Shown: piece by piece, positions 1-8,254 of the stretch | Layout: each line of letters begins with the position of its first letter | How positions within the stretch are numbered: the first letter of the stretch is position 1 | Assembly (NCBI GenBank): GCA_036387415.1 | Contig: DASVTU010000011.1 | Coordinates: 1 to 64,000, forward strand | DNA from: DASVTU01 sp036387415 | Lineage (GTDB): Bacteria > Acidobacteriota > Blastocatellia > Pyrinomonadales > Pyrinomonadaceae | Length of the DNA stretch: 64,000 bases | Direction of reading: 5' to 3' | Notes under the pieces: model-generated | What the model was told of the DNA's origin: nothing | Seen by the model: only the letters and a program-made list of their open reading frames with translations | Databases searched by the model: none | Program-made: the position numbers and the translations under genes

Positions 1-330
1 ACCACTTACGAAACGGATCGTTCCGGCTCGGAATATAGCTCGTCTAAAACAGAGAAGACCAACACGAATTGGGGCGTGAACAGCTTCTGGACAGGCGGCT
101 ACGCGGATAACTGCAAGTGGCATGAAAGCTTGATGAAGTCCCTGGAATCGGAGCCGTTAGGGTTGATCGAACGCTTATTAACCCTCTCGTTTGCCGTCCT
201 CGCTATTGCCATCAAAATCAAAATCATCAGCGACTTGTACCCGCCAGCAGCACCGAGCTATGAAGTAGCTTCAGATGGTCAGTTGGATCTCAACTCTTCG
301 GCGCACGCGCCCTCCGGGGCCGCCGTCTAA
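1..330 (+). CDS. 3' end of an unidentified protein, cut by the window edge
   Basis: The frame is open from the first base to a stop at 328-330, so this is probably the C-terminal part of a longer protein; a GTG at 76 could be an internal start. The visible 109 residues begin Ser/Thr/Glu-rich and include one hydrophobic run (LLTLSFAVLAIAI) that could be a membrane segment, then a Pro/Ala/Ser-rich tail. I do not recognise a family. It might also be a chance open frame. Confidence 0.3.
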   Translation, partial: TTYETDRSGSEYSSSKTEKTNTNWGVNSFWTGGYADNCKWHESLMKSLESEPLGLIERLLTLSFAVLAIAIKIKIISDLYPPAAPSYEVASDGQLDLNSSAHAPSGAAV

Positions 331-453
331 CAACGGCATGCCAAAGGCATGCAGCGGACGCGCGAACCATCGTTGCCTTTATCCTCTAGGTTGTCGGCGC
401 GCCGCTGATGCCGGGCGTGCGGCTGCTATTGGGTTTAAAAACAGAGGAGCAAA

Positions 454-849
454 ATGTTGACTACAAACCGCGTCCTCACTTGGAAGCACCTCTCTCTGAT
501 TACCATAATCTTATCGCTTACCTCCTGCCTGGATATGTCGATCTTTAATCGTCGGGAGCAGGAGGTAGCAGGGCGAGCGGTTGCTGAGTTTCATGGACTA
601 CTGAATGAAGCGAAATATGAAGACATTTATAATCTTCTTGAGGATGAGAAGCGTAAGCCCGAGCACAAAGATAGCTTTGTAGCAGCCATGAAGAAGGTGC
701 GGGAGGAATGGGGAAAAGTTCAAGGAACAAAGCTGAGGAAGATATACTTCTCGCGTGGCACATCCGTGATAATGTTCTGCGATACGAAGTTTGAAAAGGG
801 TGACGGGCGCGAGATGTTCATTTGGCTCTTGAAGGGTAATGAGGTGTAG
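454..849 (+). CDS. small predicted lipoprotein of unknown function
   Basis: 131 residues. The start ATG follows GAGGAG at a good distance (444-449). Residues 1-25 form a signal peptide ending in a lipobox-like LTSC, so the mature protein would be lipid-anchored at Cys25. The rest is a short soluble domain with an alpha-helical start (EVAGRAVAEFHGLLNEAKYE) and a beta-rich end, the pattern of small DUF4019/DUF3887-type extracytoplasmic domains; that assignment is a guess. There is no operon partner: downstream sequence is a decayed region. It is cytoplasmically exported and its function is unknown. Confidence 0.6.
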   Translation: MLTTNRVLTWKHLSLITIILSLTSCLDMSIFNRREQEVAGRAVAEFHGLLNEAKYEDIYNLLEDEKRKPEHKDSFVAAMKKVREEWGKVQGTKLRKIYFSRGTSVIMFCDTKFEKGDGREMFIWLLKGNEV

Positions 850-1082
850 CTCTCCGATCACTTTGTAACTCAACTGACAGAATAGCTCCCATTAGAGAGT
901 AGACTTGAGTATCACCGGGCGCAGCCAAACAACTCATTCAACCCGACCCGCGATAGCGTGGCTTTCATCAACGCTTTCTACGATTTGCTGGAATGCTGCA
1001 TGCTCGGCGCGGGTTAATTCGGGCGTTAGGCTTTCTTTACGGGAAATTTCGCTAAAGGCTTTAGGCTTGGTTTCGACGAGTC

Positions 1083-1110
1083 TTGATACAGAAAAAGTTC
1101 TCTTTATAGT
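1083..1110 (+). promoter_or_regulatory. possible sigma70-type promoter
   Basis: TTGATA (1083-1088) and TATAGT (1105-1110) are separated by 16 bases. A strong AGGAGG Shine-Dalgarno at 1172-1177 and ATG codons at 1180 and 1186 follow. It would drive a leader that is now only a stub ORF. Chance occurrence is possible. Confidence 0.3.
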
Positions 1111-1179
1111 ACTAAGAACAGTCTTACGAAATGCTATCCTCGGTAGAATCAACGCAGCATCCCAATCCCTTAGGAGGAT

Positions 1180-1272
1180 ATGCTAATGACATCAGCATCG
1201 AAACATCTTGAGGAGATAATCCACAAAAATTATCGAACGTCGACCTTACAAGTCATGTTTATAGATATTTAA
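1180..1272 (+). pseudogene. stub ORF behind a strong ribosome binding site
   Basis: An ATG at 1180 (or 1186) lies 2-8 bases behind a perfect AGGAGG, yet the frame ends after about 30 codons (MLMTSASKHLEEIIH...). An excellent ribosome site in front of such a short frame suggests the 5' end of a gene whose body has been lost. It could also be a genuine small protein. No family recognised. Confidence 0.3.
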
Positions 1273-1373
1273 AAATATTCCAAAAGACGTAATCTAACTA
1301 AGATCGCAGTCATTGACTCTTTCACCACATGCTTACGGCAAGCACTAATAGAAACCTCTAAAGAGTTTATCGG

Positions 1374-1967
1374 CTATGCCCCCTGATGGTGGCGCTCGAA
1401 ATCGCGCTCGGCTTCGGCCAACTGCCGCGCGAGGTCTGCCCGGTCGTCCCGTTGGGGTCTCGCGTCAGAGGATGCGAGCAGCTCACGGAGGTCTCGGACG
1501 CGCGCATCGAGATGAATAGTTTTGCCCCACAGTTCGAGCGCGCCGAGCAGGGACTTCGCCCGCGGCACGGGCGCGGCTTTCTCCTGCTCACCAGTGTGCG
1601 GGCGGCTCTCATCGCGCTCGCGGCCCGAGACGCCCTCCTCTCCCCGACCCAGTCGTAGGTCGTGTCAGGCGCGGTATGGCATCACAGGCGGGTGCTCTCC
1701 GCGCCTGAGCGACTCCTCGAACCGCTCGCGCCAGTGCACCCACTCCAGCTTCTTTCTGATGTGGTCGTCGAAGATCGAAGGGTCGTTGAAGTGACGGCTG
1801 AAAGCGCGCGCCACCTCCTCATCGAGGTCCGGGTACTTGTCGAGTACCGCGTCGCCCGACGAGGTCGCTCTCCTGACGCTGATCTTCTTCCCCGAAAGCG
1901 CCGCGGCGCTTAGCCGCAGGTGCAGGTGGGTGTGGTCCGTATCGCAATGGAATTTCGTGCTGACCCA
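1374..1967 (-). pseudogene. decayed relaxase / mobilisation nuclease fragment
   Basis: On the minus strand an open frame starts just after a TAG (1968-1970) and reads WVSTKFHCDTDHTHLHLRL, matching the third motif of HUH relaxases (H-x-D-T-D-x-x-H-x-H-L), the metal-binding histidine triad of MobA/VirD2-type nucleases. The frame continues about 100 codons to an in-frame TGA (1665-1667), then resumes in the same frame to a TAG at 1374-1376, with an acidic/basic helical tail (DLRELL..., QLAEAERDFERH). The N-terminal catalytic Tyr region is missing. Relaxases nick DNA at oriT for conjugal transfer; this copy cannot be functional. It is a trace of an integrated plasmid or integrative element. An IS200/IS605-type HUH nuclease is the less likely alternative. 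Confidence 0.5.
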
Positions 1968-2243
1968 CTATGACGTAGCTGGTAGTATAAGGGTTCACAA
2001 GCGGCTCCATTGTGAACTCACCACCTAGCCAGTGAAAAAGCACCTAAAGGTAATCTGATGGAAATCTTCCACTTTCGCATTATTCAACGCGCCGCCGTGC
2101 GCCTTAGTTGACTAAGCTATCGCACAATACTCAAAGAAACTACACAAGAGTCGCTTAGGCATCTCCGGTCGAATCGTTTGTTAGACAGTCTATTGAACGC
2201 CGAGCAACTCTTTCGTAAGTTTAGATAAGATGAGATGACACGT

Positions 2244-2951
2244 TCAAGCCAGCAGTCGCTCATATTCGTCTTTGACCACCTGGTAACACTCGCAGACGGT
2301 CGATTCCAAACCGCTCCGGTCAAGCATTGTGATGCGACCCCGCACGTAAGAAATCAGTCCCTGTTCTTGCAACCGCCCTGCCGCCTGAGTAACGCCTTCT
2401 CGTCGCACGCCCAGCATGTTGGCGATGAGTTCCTGTGTCATGACCAACTCGTCCGAGTTTAAGCGGTCGCGGCTCAGTAGCAGCCAGCGGCAGAGTTGTT
2501 GTTCGACGGTATGGAGGCGATTGCAGACCGCCGTCTGCGACATCTGTGTCATCAATGCCTGCGTGTAGCGCAAGAGCAAGCGTTGAAACGTGCCGCCCCG
2601 CGCGAACTCTTCCTGAAGCGCCTGAGCCTTCATCCTGAGTGCTTCTCCGGCACTCTGTACGACAGCACGATTAGGCACCGTATTGCCTCCCATAAATAGC
2701 GCGATGCCGACCAGCCCCTCGTTACCCGCTACCCCCATTTCGGCGGACGAGCCATTTTCCATCATGTATAGCAGAGAGATGATGGCGGTGGTTGGAAAAT
2801 AGATGTGACCCATCTGCCCGCCAGACTCGTAAACGACCTCGCCGAGTACAAAGGGAACGTGTTCCAAGTACGGCAGGAGACGCTCATACTCCTCCTGAGG
2901 AAGCCGGGCGAGAAGCTTATTGCCCGTCGGTTCAACCGATCTCTGCGACAT
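2244..2951 (-). CDS. Crp/Fnr-family transcriptional regulator
   Basis: 235 residues, the normal length of the family. Residues about 15-120 form the cyclic-nucleotide-binding-like beta-roll (GHIYFPTTAIISLL and a GVAGNEGLVGIALFMGG turn), followed by a dimerisation helix and a winged helix-turn-helix around 165-215 (ELIANMLGVRREGVTQAAGRLQ). The beta-roll lacks the arginine-containing cAMP pocket motif of true Crp, so the ligand is unknown. This 'HIYFP' subgroup is common in Acidobacteria and Planctomycetes. It is divergently transcribed from a paralogue at 3170, and the shared spacer contains a 14-bp palindrome. Confidence 0.88.
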   Translation of the reverse strand: MSQRSVEPTGNKLLARLPQEEYERLLPYLEHVPFVLGEVVYESGGQMGHIYFPTTAIISLLYMMENGSSAEMGVAGNEGLVGIALFMGGNTVPNRAVVQSAGEALRMKAQALQEEFARGGTFQRLLLRYTQALMTQMSQTAVCNRLHTVEQQLCRWLLLSRDRLNSDELVMTQELIANMLGVRREGVTQAAGRLQEQGLISYVRGRITMLDRSGLESTVCECYQVVKDEYERLLA

Positions 2952-3014
2952 GTGTGAGGAAAGTCTCCTTCTTCAAGGTGTCGGGTATGGCACCGAGATT
3001 ATACACGCGATATG

Positions 3015-3028
3015 TGTGTTAGAACACA
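3015..3028. promoter_or_regulatory. palindromic operator-like site between the two Crp/Fnr genes
   Basis: TGTGTTAGAACACA is a perfect inverted repeat (half-site TGTGTT, 2-base centre). Its 5-4-5 geometry (TGTGT-N4-ACACA) matches the spacing of Fnr-type sites. It lies between the divergent regulators and just upstream of a TATAAT hexamer at 3050-3055 whose -35 region is poor, as expected for a regulated promoter. One or both neighbouring proteins are the obvious candidates to bind it; that is inference. Confidence 0.45.
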
Positions 3029-3169
3029 GACGGGGTTCATCGCTTAGAGTATAATTATTGCTGCCGTTCTTTACGGAATTCATCTTTCGACATCAGGAAC
3101 TGAGTAAGAACCATCTCCTTGTGCCGTCTGCTGGTTTTGCCAACGGACTACAGTCAAGGAGCTATTTTG

Positions 3170-3889
3170 TTGCCCAAGAACTCTCGAACGCCAGCCATCC
3201 AGAACCAACTTCTCGCCGCTCTGCCGAGTAAAGAATACAAGCGCCTGATTCCGTATCTGGAATCCGTTCCCCTGCCCCTAATGGAAGTTCTTTATGAGAG
3301 CGGAGAGCCAATCAAACACGTCTATTTCCCTAACGACGGACTCATCTCGCTTTTAGTCGTTATGCGAGACGGGACGCCCAGAGAAGTAGGAATCATCGGC
3401 AGCGAGGGGATGTTAGGTGTCCCGGTGGTTTTGGGAATGAACACTACACCGACCCGTGCGCTCGTCCAAATGTCCGGCAGCGCCATGCGCATAACTGCTC
3501 AGGCGCTCAGAGACGAACTCAAGCGCGGCGGGGCGCTTCAAAACATGCTGCAACGCTATATCCACGCCTTCTTTACACAGGTCGCGCAATCGGCGGCCTG
3601 CATCAGCTCGCACGGGGTGAACAGACGCCTCTCGCGCTGGCTGGTGATGACGCACGACCATGCGCCGGGAGACGAGTTTGAGATGAAGCACGAGTTCATG
3701 GCGATGATGCTCGGTGTGACGCGTTCCATAGTGACGAGGGCTGCGGGCACTCTCCAAAATGAGAAGATGATTCGTTATACGCGTGGGCAAGTGACCATCC
3801 TCGACCGTCGCAGGTTGGAGACGAATGCATGTGAGTGCTACGGGGCGGTAAAAAAAGAGTACGAGCGTAGCGCGTCCACATCGTTATGA
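3170..3889 (+). CDS. Crp/Fnr-family transcriptional regulator, paralogue
   Basis: About 239 residues from the TTG at 3170, chosen because AAGGAG (3156-3161) lies 8 bases upstream; TTG at 3119 would add 17 residues with no ribosome site. It has the same layout as the minus-strand neighbour: beta-roll with HVYFPNDGLISLL and EVGIIGSEGMLGVPVVLG, dimer helix, winged HTH (FMAMMLGVTRSIVTRAAGTLQ) and a YECYGAVKKEYER-like tail. The two proteins are clearly paralogues from an inverted duplication. The different recognition-helix residues (VTRSIVTRAA against VRREGVTQAA) suggest they may not bind identical DNA. Confidence 0.87.
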   Translation: MPKNSRTPAIQNQLLAALPSKEYKRLIPYLESVPLPLMEVLYESGEPIKHVYFPNDGLISLLVVMRDGTPREVGIIGSEGMLGVPVVLGMNTTPTRALVQMSGSAMRITAQALRDELKRGGALQNMLQRYIHAFFTQVAQSAACISSHGVNRRLSRWLVMTHDHAPGDEFEMKHEFMAMMLGVTRSIVTRAAGTLQNEKMIRYTRGQVTILDRRRLETNACECYGAVKKEYERSASTSL

Positions 3890-4350
3890 AATACGTCTTG
3901 CATACCTGTCAACTACTCAACGAAGTAATACTAAATACTTCTCTATATGTGTACTACCGCACAGACGGTCGCTTTAGTTTGGCTTAATCTGTAACTTCTC
4001 AAGCCCTAACAAATGCTTACCCGACTAAGCTCGCGTTATCGCGGGAGAGAAAGCTGGTAACGGTATCAATCACGGCCGTTCATCTATACTTGACCGAACG
4101 CAAGTATATTCGCAGAACCCACGTTCATTTCCTCGAAATTGCTTTTCCCACACCCCCGTTTTAATTCGGCGAGTGCCGGACTCTGCTCAACTGCCGGGAT
4201 GTTCCAGCCGCAACGAGCAGGGCTGCTGACATGAAGTTAATGTTACTTGTCGGATGATATGCCTCAATGCCGTGAAGCGCCGCGTGATGTTGAAGTAAGA
4301 CAGGATCGTGCCACTCAGCTTCGGCTTTAACTTCGGATAAGGAAAATATA
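3890..4350. other. 461-base stretch without a gene
   Basis: I see no coding signature, tRNA or clear terminator here. It is the upstream region of the ice-binding protein gene, so it should hold that promoter; GGATAAGG at 4335-4342 is the likely ribosome site. Confidence 0.4.
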
Positions 4351-5544
4351 GTGACTCACAAGTACATCAGATTCTTTACAGGTGTGGCGCTCGCCATACT
4401 TCTCGGCGCAGCAGGCGTCTCATTTGTTTATACACCCACCACCTCAGCGCAAAGCACAGTGCCGCGAGGCACGACGACGACCTATGCGGTCTTGGCCGCC
4501 ACGGCGGTGACAAGCACGGGCTTGACCGTAATCAACGGCGATCTGGGTATCTATCCGGGGCTGGCACTCACCGGCGCTCCGGTCATAACCGGAGCGACAC
4601 ATTTAGGTGATCCGGTCGCAGCTCAGGCTCAGGCCGATGCCCTGATCGAATACAATTATCTAGATGGCTTGCCGTGCGGCACTGACTTGACCGGTCAAGA
4701 CCTCGGTGGACAGACACTCGGGCCGGGCGTCTATTGTTTCGATACGTCAGCTCAGTTGACGGGAATACTCACCCTCGACGCGGGGGGCGTGTGTGATCCC
4801 CTCTTCGTCTTCCAGATAGGGAGCACCCTCACAACAGCTACGGTTTCGTCCATCGTCGTGATCAATAATCCTTGCAGTGTAAACTGCAAGGGTGGGTCGA
4901 ATGTGTTTTTTCAGGTCGGTAGTTCCGCGACTATCGGCACGGGCACTCAATTTGTAGGAAACATTGTGGCCCACACTAGCGCCACCTTGAATACGGGCGC
5001 CAGCTTGGCCGGCAGTGTCTTCGCGCTCAACGGCGCAGTGACGCTCGATAGCAACAACATCTCTGCCTGTGGCGCCATCGTGCAGCCGACGCCCACGCCG
5101 AGTCCTTCACCGACGGCTACTCCTACGCCCACTCCTACGCCGACAATCACATGCGCGCCCAAGGTGACCGGCGGCGGGCAGATACCTGTTCCCGATCCAG
5201 ATAGCAATAACCAACTTGCCACCGGCACGGGACGCGCCACCTTCGGCTTCAACTCGCAGCCGGAAAAGGGCTGCACGGACGGCGCAGCGAAGGGCCACTT
5301 CAACTACGTCAACCATGTGACCGGCCTGCACGTCAACGGCAAGGTTCTCAACTCTGTGTTAATCGCGCCGAACACTGTCCAGTTCTCGGGCGAGTGCGGA
5401 ACGGGCTGCACGTTCACCGTGACGGTGCAAGACAACGGCGAACCCGGCACACTCGATACGTTCGGTTTGGACGTGACGGGTACGAAGAACGAGCACAGGT
5501 CGCTACGCGTCATCAGTCGCGGAAACATTCAGTTCCACTATTAA
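4351..5544 (+). CDS. secreted DUF3494 ice-binding protein with C-terminal accessory domain
   Basis: 397 residues, GTG start behind GGATAAGG. Residues 1-34 are a signal peptide with an AQS-type cleavage site (SAQST). Residues about 40-245 are a DUF3494 ice-binding beta-solenoid: family signatures include YAVLAATAVTSTG, GDLGIYPG, GPGVYCFDTSAQLTGILTLD, FVFQIGSTLTT, NVFFQVGSSATIGTGTQFVGNI and ATLNTGASLAGSVFALNGAVTLDSN. A Thr-Pro/Ser-Pro linker (about 248-270) joins a beta-rich domain (VTGGGQIPVP..., GHFNYVNHVTGLHVNGKV) resembling the 'post-COAP-1' domain. The protein would be extracellular or surface-bound and adsorb to ice, inhibiting recrystallisation; some family members act as adhesins. It stands alone and ends before a strong bidirectional terminator. 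Confidence 0.88.
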   Translation: MTHKYIRFFTGVALAILLGAAGVSFVYTPTTSAQSTVPRGTTTTYAVLAATAVTSTGLTVINGDLGIYPGLALTGAPVITGATHLGDPVAAQAQADALIEYNYLDGLPCGTDLTGQDLGGQTLGPGVYCFDTSAQLTGILTLDAGGVCDPLFVFQIGSTLTTATVSSIVVINNPCSVNCKGGSNVFFQVGSSATIGTGTQFVGNIVAHTSATLNTGASLAGSVFALNGAVTLDSNNISACGAIVQPTPTPSPSPTATPTPTPTPTITCAPKVTGGGQIPVPDPDSNNQLATGTGRATFGFNSQPEKGCTDGAAKGHFNYVNHVTGLHVNGKVLNSVLIAPNTVQFSGECGTGCTFTVTVQDNGEPGTLDTFGLDVTGTKNEHRSLRVISRGNIQFHY

Positions 5545-5610
5545 AAGTGGCGGCTGACATGTAACCACTGAAGTCGGATGCCACTTCATAGAGCCGATAG
5601 CAGACTCTAT

Positions 5611-5652
5611 AAAAAGCGGGAGCGAAGTTCATTGAACTTCGCTCCCGCTTTT
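5611..5652. terminator. bidirectional intrinsic terminator
   Basis: A perfect 20-bp inverted repeat (5612-5631 and 5633-5652) with a one-base centre: an A-run, a GC-rich stem and a T-run on either strand. It sits between the convergent ice-binding protein and AlkB-like genes and can end both transcripts. Confidence 0.88.
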
Positions 5653-5677
5653 CAACGGTCGTTAAGACATGACGTGC

Positions 5678-6274
5678 TTAGTCTCCGCGCAGGTTGCGGA
5701 AGGTGATCGAATAGCGCAGAGCGCCCACCGGTGGGATGCTGTGTTCCCAATCCGTCCGCGCCGGACCGCTCAAGTAGTAGACTGAACGCGGCTCCGCAGT
5801 TACCTTCACCCGCTCCCATTTCTTCTCGGTAACCCTCCGCCGCAGGCGGAGCACGCATGGCGCGAGGAGCGAGACGCCGACCGTTTCGCCGAAGACTGCC
5901 TTGTCGCGATGCCACCCGATACCTGCGCTTGGGCCGTACTCCGTGATGAGCACATGCTGCAACGCCCCGGGTTCCATGCCAGCGAACGCGGCGGCGTGCA
6001 CGCGAAGCGCGAGGAGGAAGTCCGGGATGTCATCAGCCTTCCGCAGGTGATGCGAGGAGAAGTCGTATTGCCAGCCGAATGAGACCACGCGGCGTTTGCC
6101 CGTGTAACCATGGAACTCGAATTCCCGGAAGGGCAGCCCACGCACGAACGCCAAGAGCGCGGCCTCATCGGCCGAGCCGATAATCTCAGGCTTGTATCGG
6201 AAGCCTTCGGGGAGATCGGCTGCCGTTTTTCGTGCGCCGCCCGCCCCGCCGAAGATGTCTAACTGCGATGTCAT
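5678..6274 (-). CDS. AlkB-like 2-oxoglutarate/Fe(II) dioxygenase
   Basis: 198 residues, typical for bacterial AlkB2-type proteins. The Fe(II) ligands are visible as HRD (GIGWHRDKAVFG, about residue 121) and the distal His in WEHSIPP (about 178); RYSITFR at the C terminus supplies the 2-oxoglutarate-binding arginines. GYTGKRRVVSFGWQYDF matches the nucleotide-recognition lid. Family members repair alkylated bases (1-methyladenine, 3-methylcytosine) by oxidative demethylation in the cytoplasm. It is a single gene that shares a terminator with the ice-binding protein gene. Its exact substrate cannot be read from the sequence. Confidence 0.88.
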   Translation of the reverse strand: MTSQLDIFGGAGGARKTAADLPEGFRYKPEIIGSADEAALLAFVRGLPFREFEFHGYTGKRRVVSFGWQYDFSSHHLRKADDIPDFLLALRVHAAAFAGMEPGALQHVLITEYGPSAGIGWHRDKAVFGETVGVSLLAPCVLRLRRRVTEKKWERVKVTAEPRSVYYLSGPARTDWEHSIPPVGALRYSITFRNLRGD

Positions 6275-6298
6275 GGTGCGCTCACGGAACGATCAGGC

Positions 6299-6730
6299 GT
6301 GCGCGACCTTGAGCCTCCCTGCACGAATTTGACGAGCAAAATCGCGGCAAATGATGTTCTAGCTCGCCCTCATAGTCAACAGTGCCATTCGCAAAAGTGT
6401 GGTTATGTGCAAATTACACGCGATACTGCACCTATTCTCTTAAAAATTCTAGAACTTGAAAGTGAAGGCGTGACGATAACAATGCTCGCCAAAGCGTTGA
6501 GGAAAGACCGAGCCTTCGTCTACGATTTTATTAAGGAAGCCGAAAGGGACTCTCGACAATTTTTAGCGTGTAATGATTTGTCTTCAACTAAAGGTAAGGA
6601 AAGGGACACTGCGATTGCAGAGACTAAAAGGTCTAGAGAGGGAAGGCATACAGATATTCTCGAAATTAGACTCGACCGGTTAATCACGCATCCCTTATCG
6701 GTCCTGTCGAGGCCTAGATCTCCACTTTAG
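6299..6730 (+). CDS. hypothetical protein with a possible HTH
   Basis: 143 residues, the only sizeable frame between two minus-strand genes; its last 17 bases overlap the end of the ABC permease gene. The middle (ILELESEGVTITMLAKALRKDRAFVYDFIKEAER) looks like a helix-turn-helix, whereas the first 35 residues look random, so a shorter start is likely. The sequence is visibly more AT-rich than its surroundings, suggesting foreign DNA. Family unknown. Confidence 0.28.
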   Translation: MRDLEPPCTNLTSKIAANDVLARPHSQQCHSQKCGYVQITRDTAPILLKILELESEGVTITMLAKALRKDRAFVYDFIKEAERDSRQFLACNDLSSTKGKERDTAIAETKRSREGRHTDILEIRLDRLITHPLSVLSRPRSPL

Positions 6731-7460
6731 AGAAGCGCCACGCGCCCACATAGAGCAGCACTACGGCGACCACCGCGAGGATGAGGATGTCGAAGCCGAT
6801 ACCGAAGTACGTCATACCGGTGAGTGCGCCGCGCATCCCGTCCACGCCGTAGGTCAGCGGGTTTATACGTGTCAGAGCCGTCAGCACCTTCGGCAGGTTC
6901 GCCAGTGGGTAGAGCGCGCCCGAGAGGAAATAGATAGGCATCACGAGGAAGTTCGTCACGAACTGGAAGCCATGCATGTCCTTCAGGCTTGAGCCGAGCG
7001 CCGTGCCGAGTGCCGTGAAAACCACCGCAGTCAGAATCACCAGGAAGAGTGCCGTCGGCAACGACGCAAAGCCGACGGGACGAAAGCCTGCGATGAGGCT
7101 GACGACGAAGACGAGCAGCCCTTGAATCGTCGCGACCGTCGCGCCACCGAGCGTCCGGCCCAGCATAATCCAGATGCGCGGCACGGGCGCGACTAAGGTC
7201 TCCTTGAGGAAGCCGAACTGCCTGTCCCACAGCAGCGTGACGCCCGAAAATATCGAGGCGAAGAGCACCGTCATCCCGACGACGCCCGGTGCCATGAACT
7301 GCAAGTAATCGCCTTCGCCCGCGCGCCGGAAGACCGGCCCGAGCCCATAGCCGAGCACGCCGAGGTACATGATGGGCGAGCCTAGAGAGGCGAAGGCCTG
7401 CGTGCGCGAGCGCAGGTACTTCTTCATCTCGCGCAGCCAGAGCACGTAGACGACCCTCAT
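6714..7460 (-). CDS. ABC-2 type transporter permease (DrrB-like)
   Basis: About 248 residues from the ATG at 7460, which overlaps the stop of the ATPase gene as ATGA and follows GGAG; a GTG at 7475 is the longer alternative. Six hydrophobic segments are visible (for example GVVGMTVLFASIFSGVTLLW, FLVMPIYFLSGALYPLANLP, ILILAVVAVVLLYVGAW). The FLSGALYPLANLP segment and short periplasmic loops are typical of the daunorubicin-resistance DrrB/NodJ group. With the upstream ATPase it would form an inner-membrane exporter of lipids, polysaccharide or drug-like molecules. Being beside the biosynthetic cluster, it is a candidate product exporter. Confidence 0.88.
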   Translation of the reverse strand: MRVVYVLWLREMKKYLRSRTQAFASLGSPIMYLGVLGYGLGPVFRRAGEGDYLQFMAPGVVGMTVLFASIFSGVTLLWDRQFGFLKETLVAPVPRIWIMLGRTLGGATVATIQGLLVFVVSLIAGFRPVGFASLPTALFLVILTAVVFTALGTALGSSLKDMHGFQFVTNFLVMPIYFLSGALYPLANLPKVLTALTRINPLTYGVDGMRGALTGMTYFGIGFDILILAVVAVVLLYVGAWRFSKVEI

Positions 7461-8248
7461 CTCCGGTTGCTCCACATGCGAGCCATTTGCCGCATCCGGT
7501 CGGCAGAGCCCGCTGTCTCGTCGCGGATGGTCGTGCCCGTCAGCGCGAGGAACGCGCCTTCAAGCGAGTCGGCTCCGGTTCGCTCCTTCAGCTCGGCCGA
7601 CGAGCCGATAGCGACGATGCGGCCGTGGTCAATGATGGCGATGCGGTCAGCTATGCGCTCGGCTTCATCCATGTAGTGCGTGGTGAGGAAGACGGTCACT
7701 TGATCTGTCTCGTTGAGCTTTTTGACGTGTATCCACATCTGGTTGCGGCTCTGTGGGTCGAGCCCCAGTGTCGGCTCGTCCAGGAAGAGAACCTTCGGTG
7801 TGTGCAGCAGCCCGCGCGCGATCTCCAAACGCCGACGCATCCCGCCGGAGAAGGTCTTGACGAACGAGTCGCGGCGCTCCCAGAGCTCGAAGAGTCTGAG
7901 CAACTCCTCGGCGCGCGCCCGCCGCGCGCGCCGCGCCACACCGTAGAGGACGCCGTGAATCTCCATGTTCTCCCAAGCCGTCAGCTCTTGGTCGAGGCTC
8001 GGGTCTTGGAAGACGACGCCGAAGCGCTTGCGCACCTCGTCTCGCTTAGCCGTCAGGTCGAGCCCGTCGAACTCCAGACGGCCGCTCGTCGGCTTGAGCA
8101 GCGTCGTGAGCATCTTGATAGTAGTCGTCTTCCCGGCTCCGTTAGGCCCGAGGAAGGCGAAGACCTCGCCACGGTGCACCTCGAACGATACGTCGTTGAC
8201 GGCTGTCACGTCGCCGAACTGCTTGACCAGATTCTCCACGCGAATCAT
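7457..8248 (-). CDS. ABC transporter ATP-binding protein (DrrA-like)
   Basis: About 263 residues from the ATG at 8248 (TTG at 8254 adds two). Walker A GPNGAGKTTTIKML, Q-loop in VVFQDPSLDQEL, signature FSGGMRRRLEIARGLL, Walker B VLFLDEPTLGLD and the switch His in LTTHYMDEAERIADR are all intact, so it should hydrolyse ATP. The DPSLDQELTAWENM and DHGRIVAIGSSAELKE segments place it in the DrrA/NodI subgroup, which powers ABC-2 permeases. It is translationally coupled to the permease. Export of the neighbouring cluster's product is an inference from position. Confidence 0.92.
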   Translation of the reverse strand: MIRVENLVKQFGDVTAVNDVSFEVHRGEVFAFLGPNGAGKTTTIKMLTTLLKPTSGRLEFDGLDLTAKRDEVRKRFGVVFQDPSLDQELTAWENMEIHGVLYGVARRARRARAEELLRLFELWERRDSFVKTFSGGMRRRLEIARGLLHTPKVLFLDEPTLGLDPQSRNQMWIHVKKLNETDQVTVFLTTHYMDEAERIADRIAIIDHGRIVAIGSSAELKERTGADSLEGAFLALTGTTIRDETAGSADRMRQMARMWSNRR

Positions 8249-8254
8249 CCGCAA

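Noticed and set aside
934..1152. 72-aa minus-strand frame considered as an antitoxin-like gene
   Set aside because: No ribosome site, non-standard start and no partner; could be a remnant but not supportable.
5095..5150. Repetitive CCTACGCCCAC-type stretch in the ice-binding gene
   Set aside because: It encodes the Thr-Pro linker; ordinary low-complexity coding DNA.
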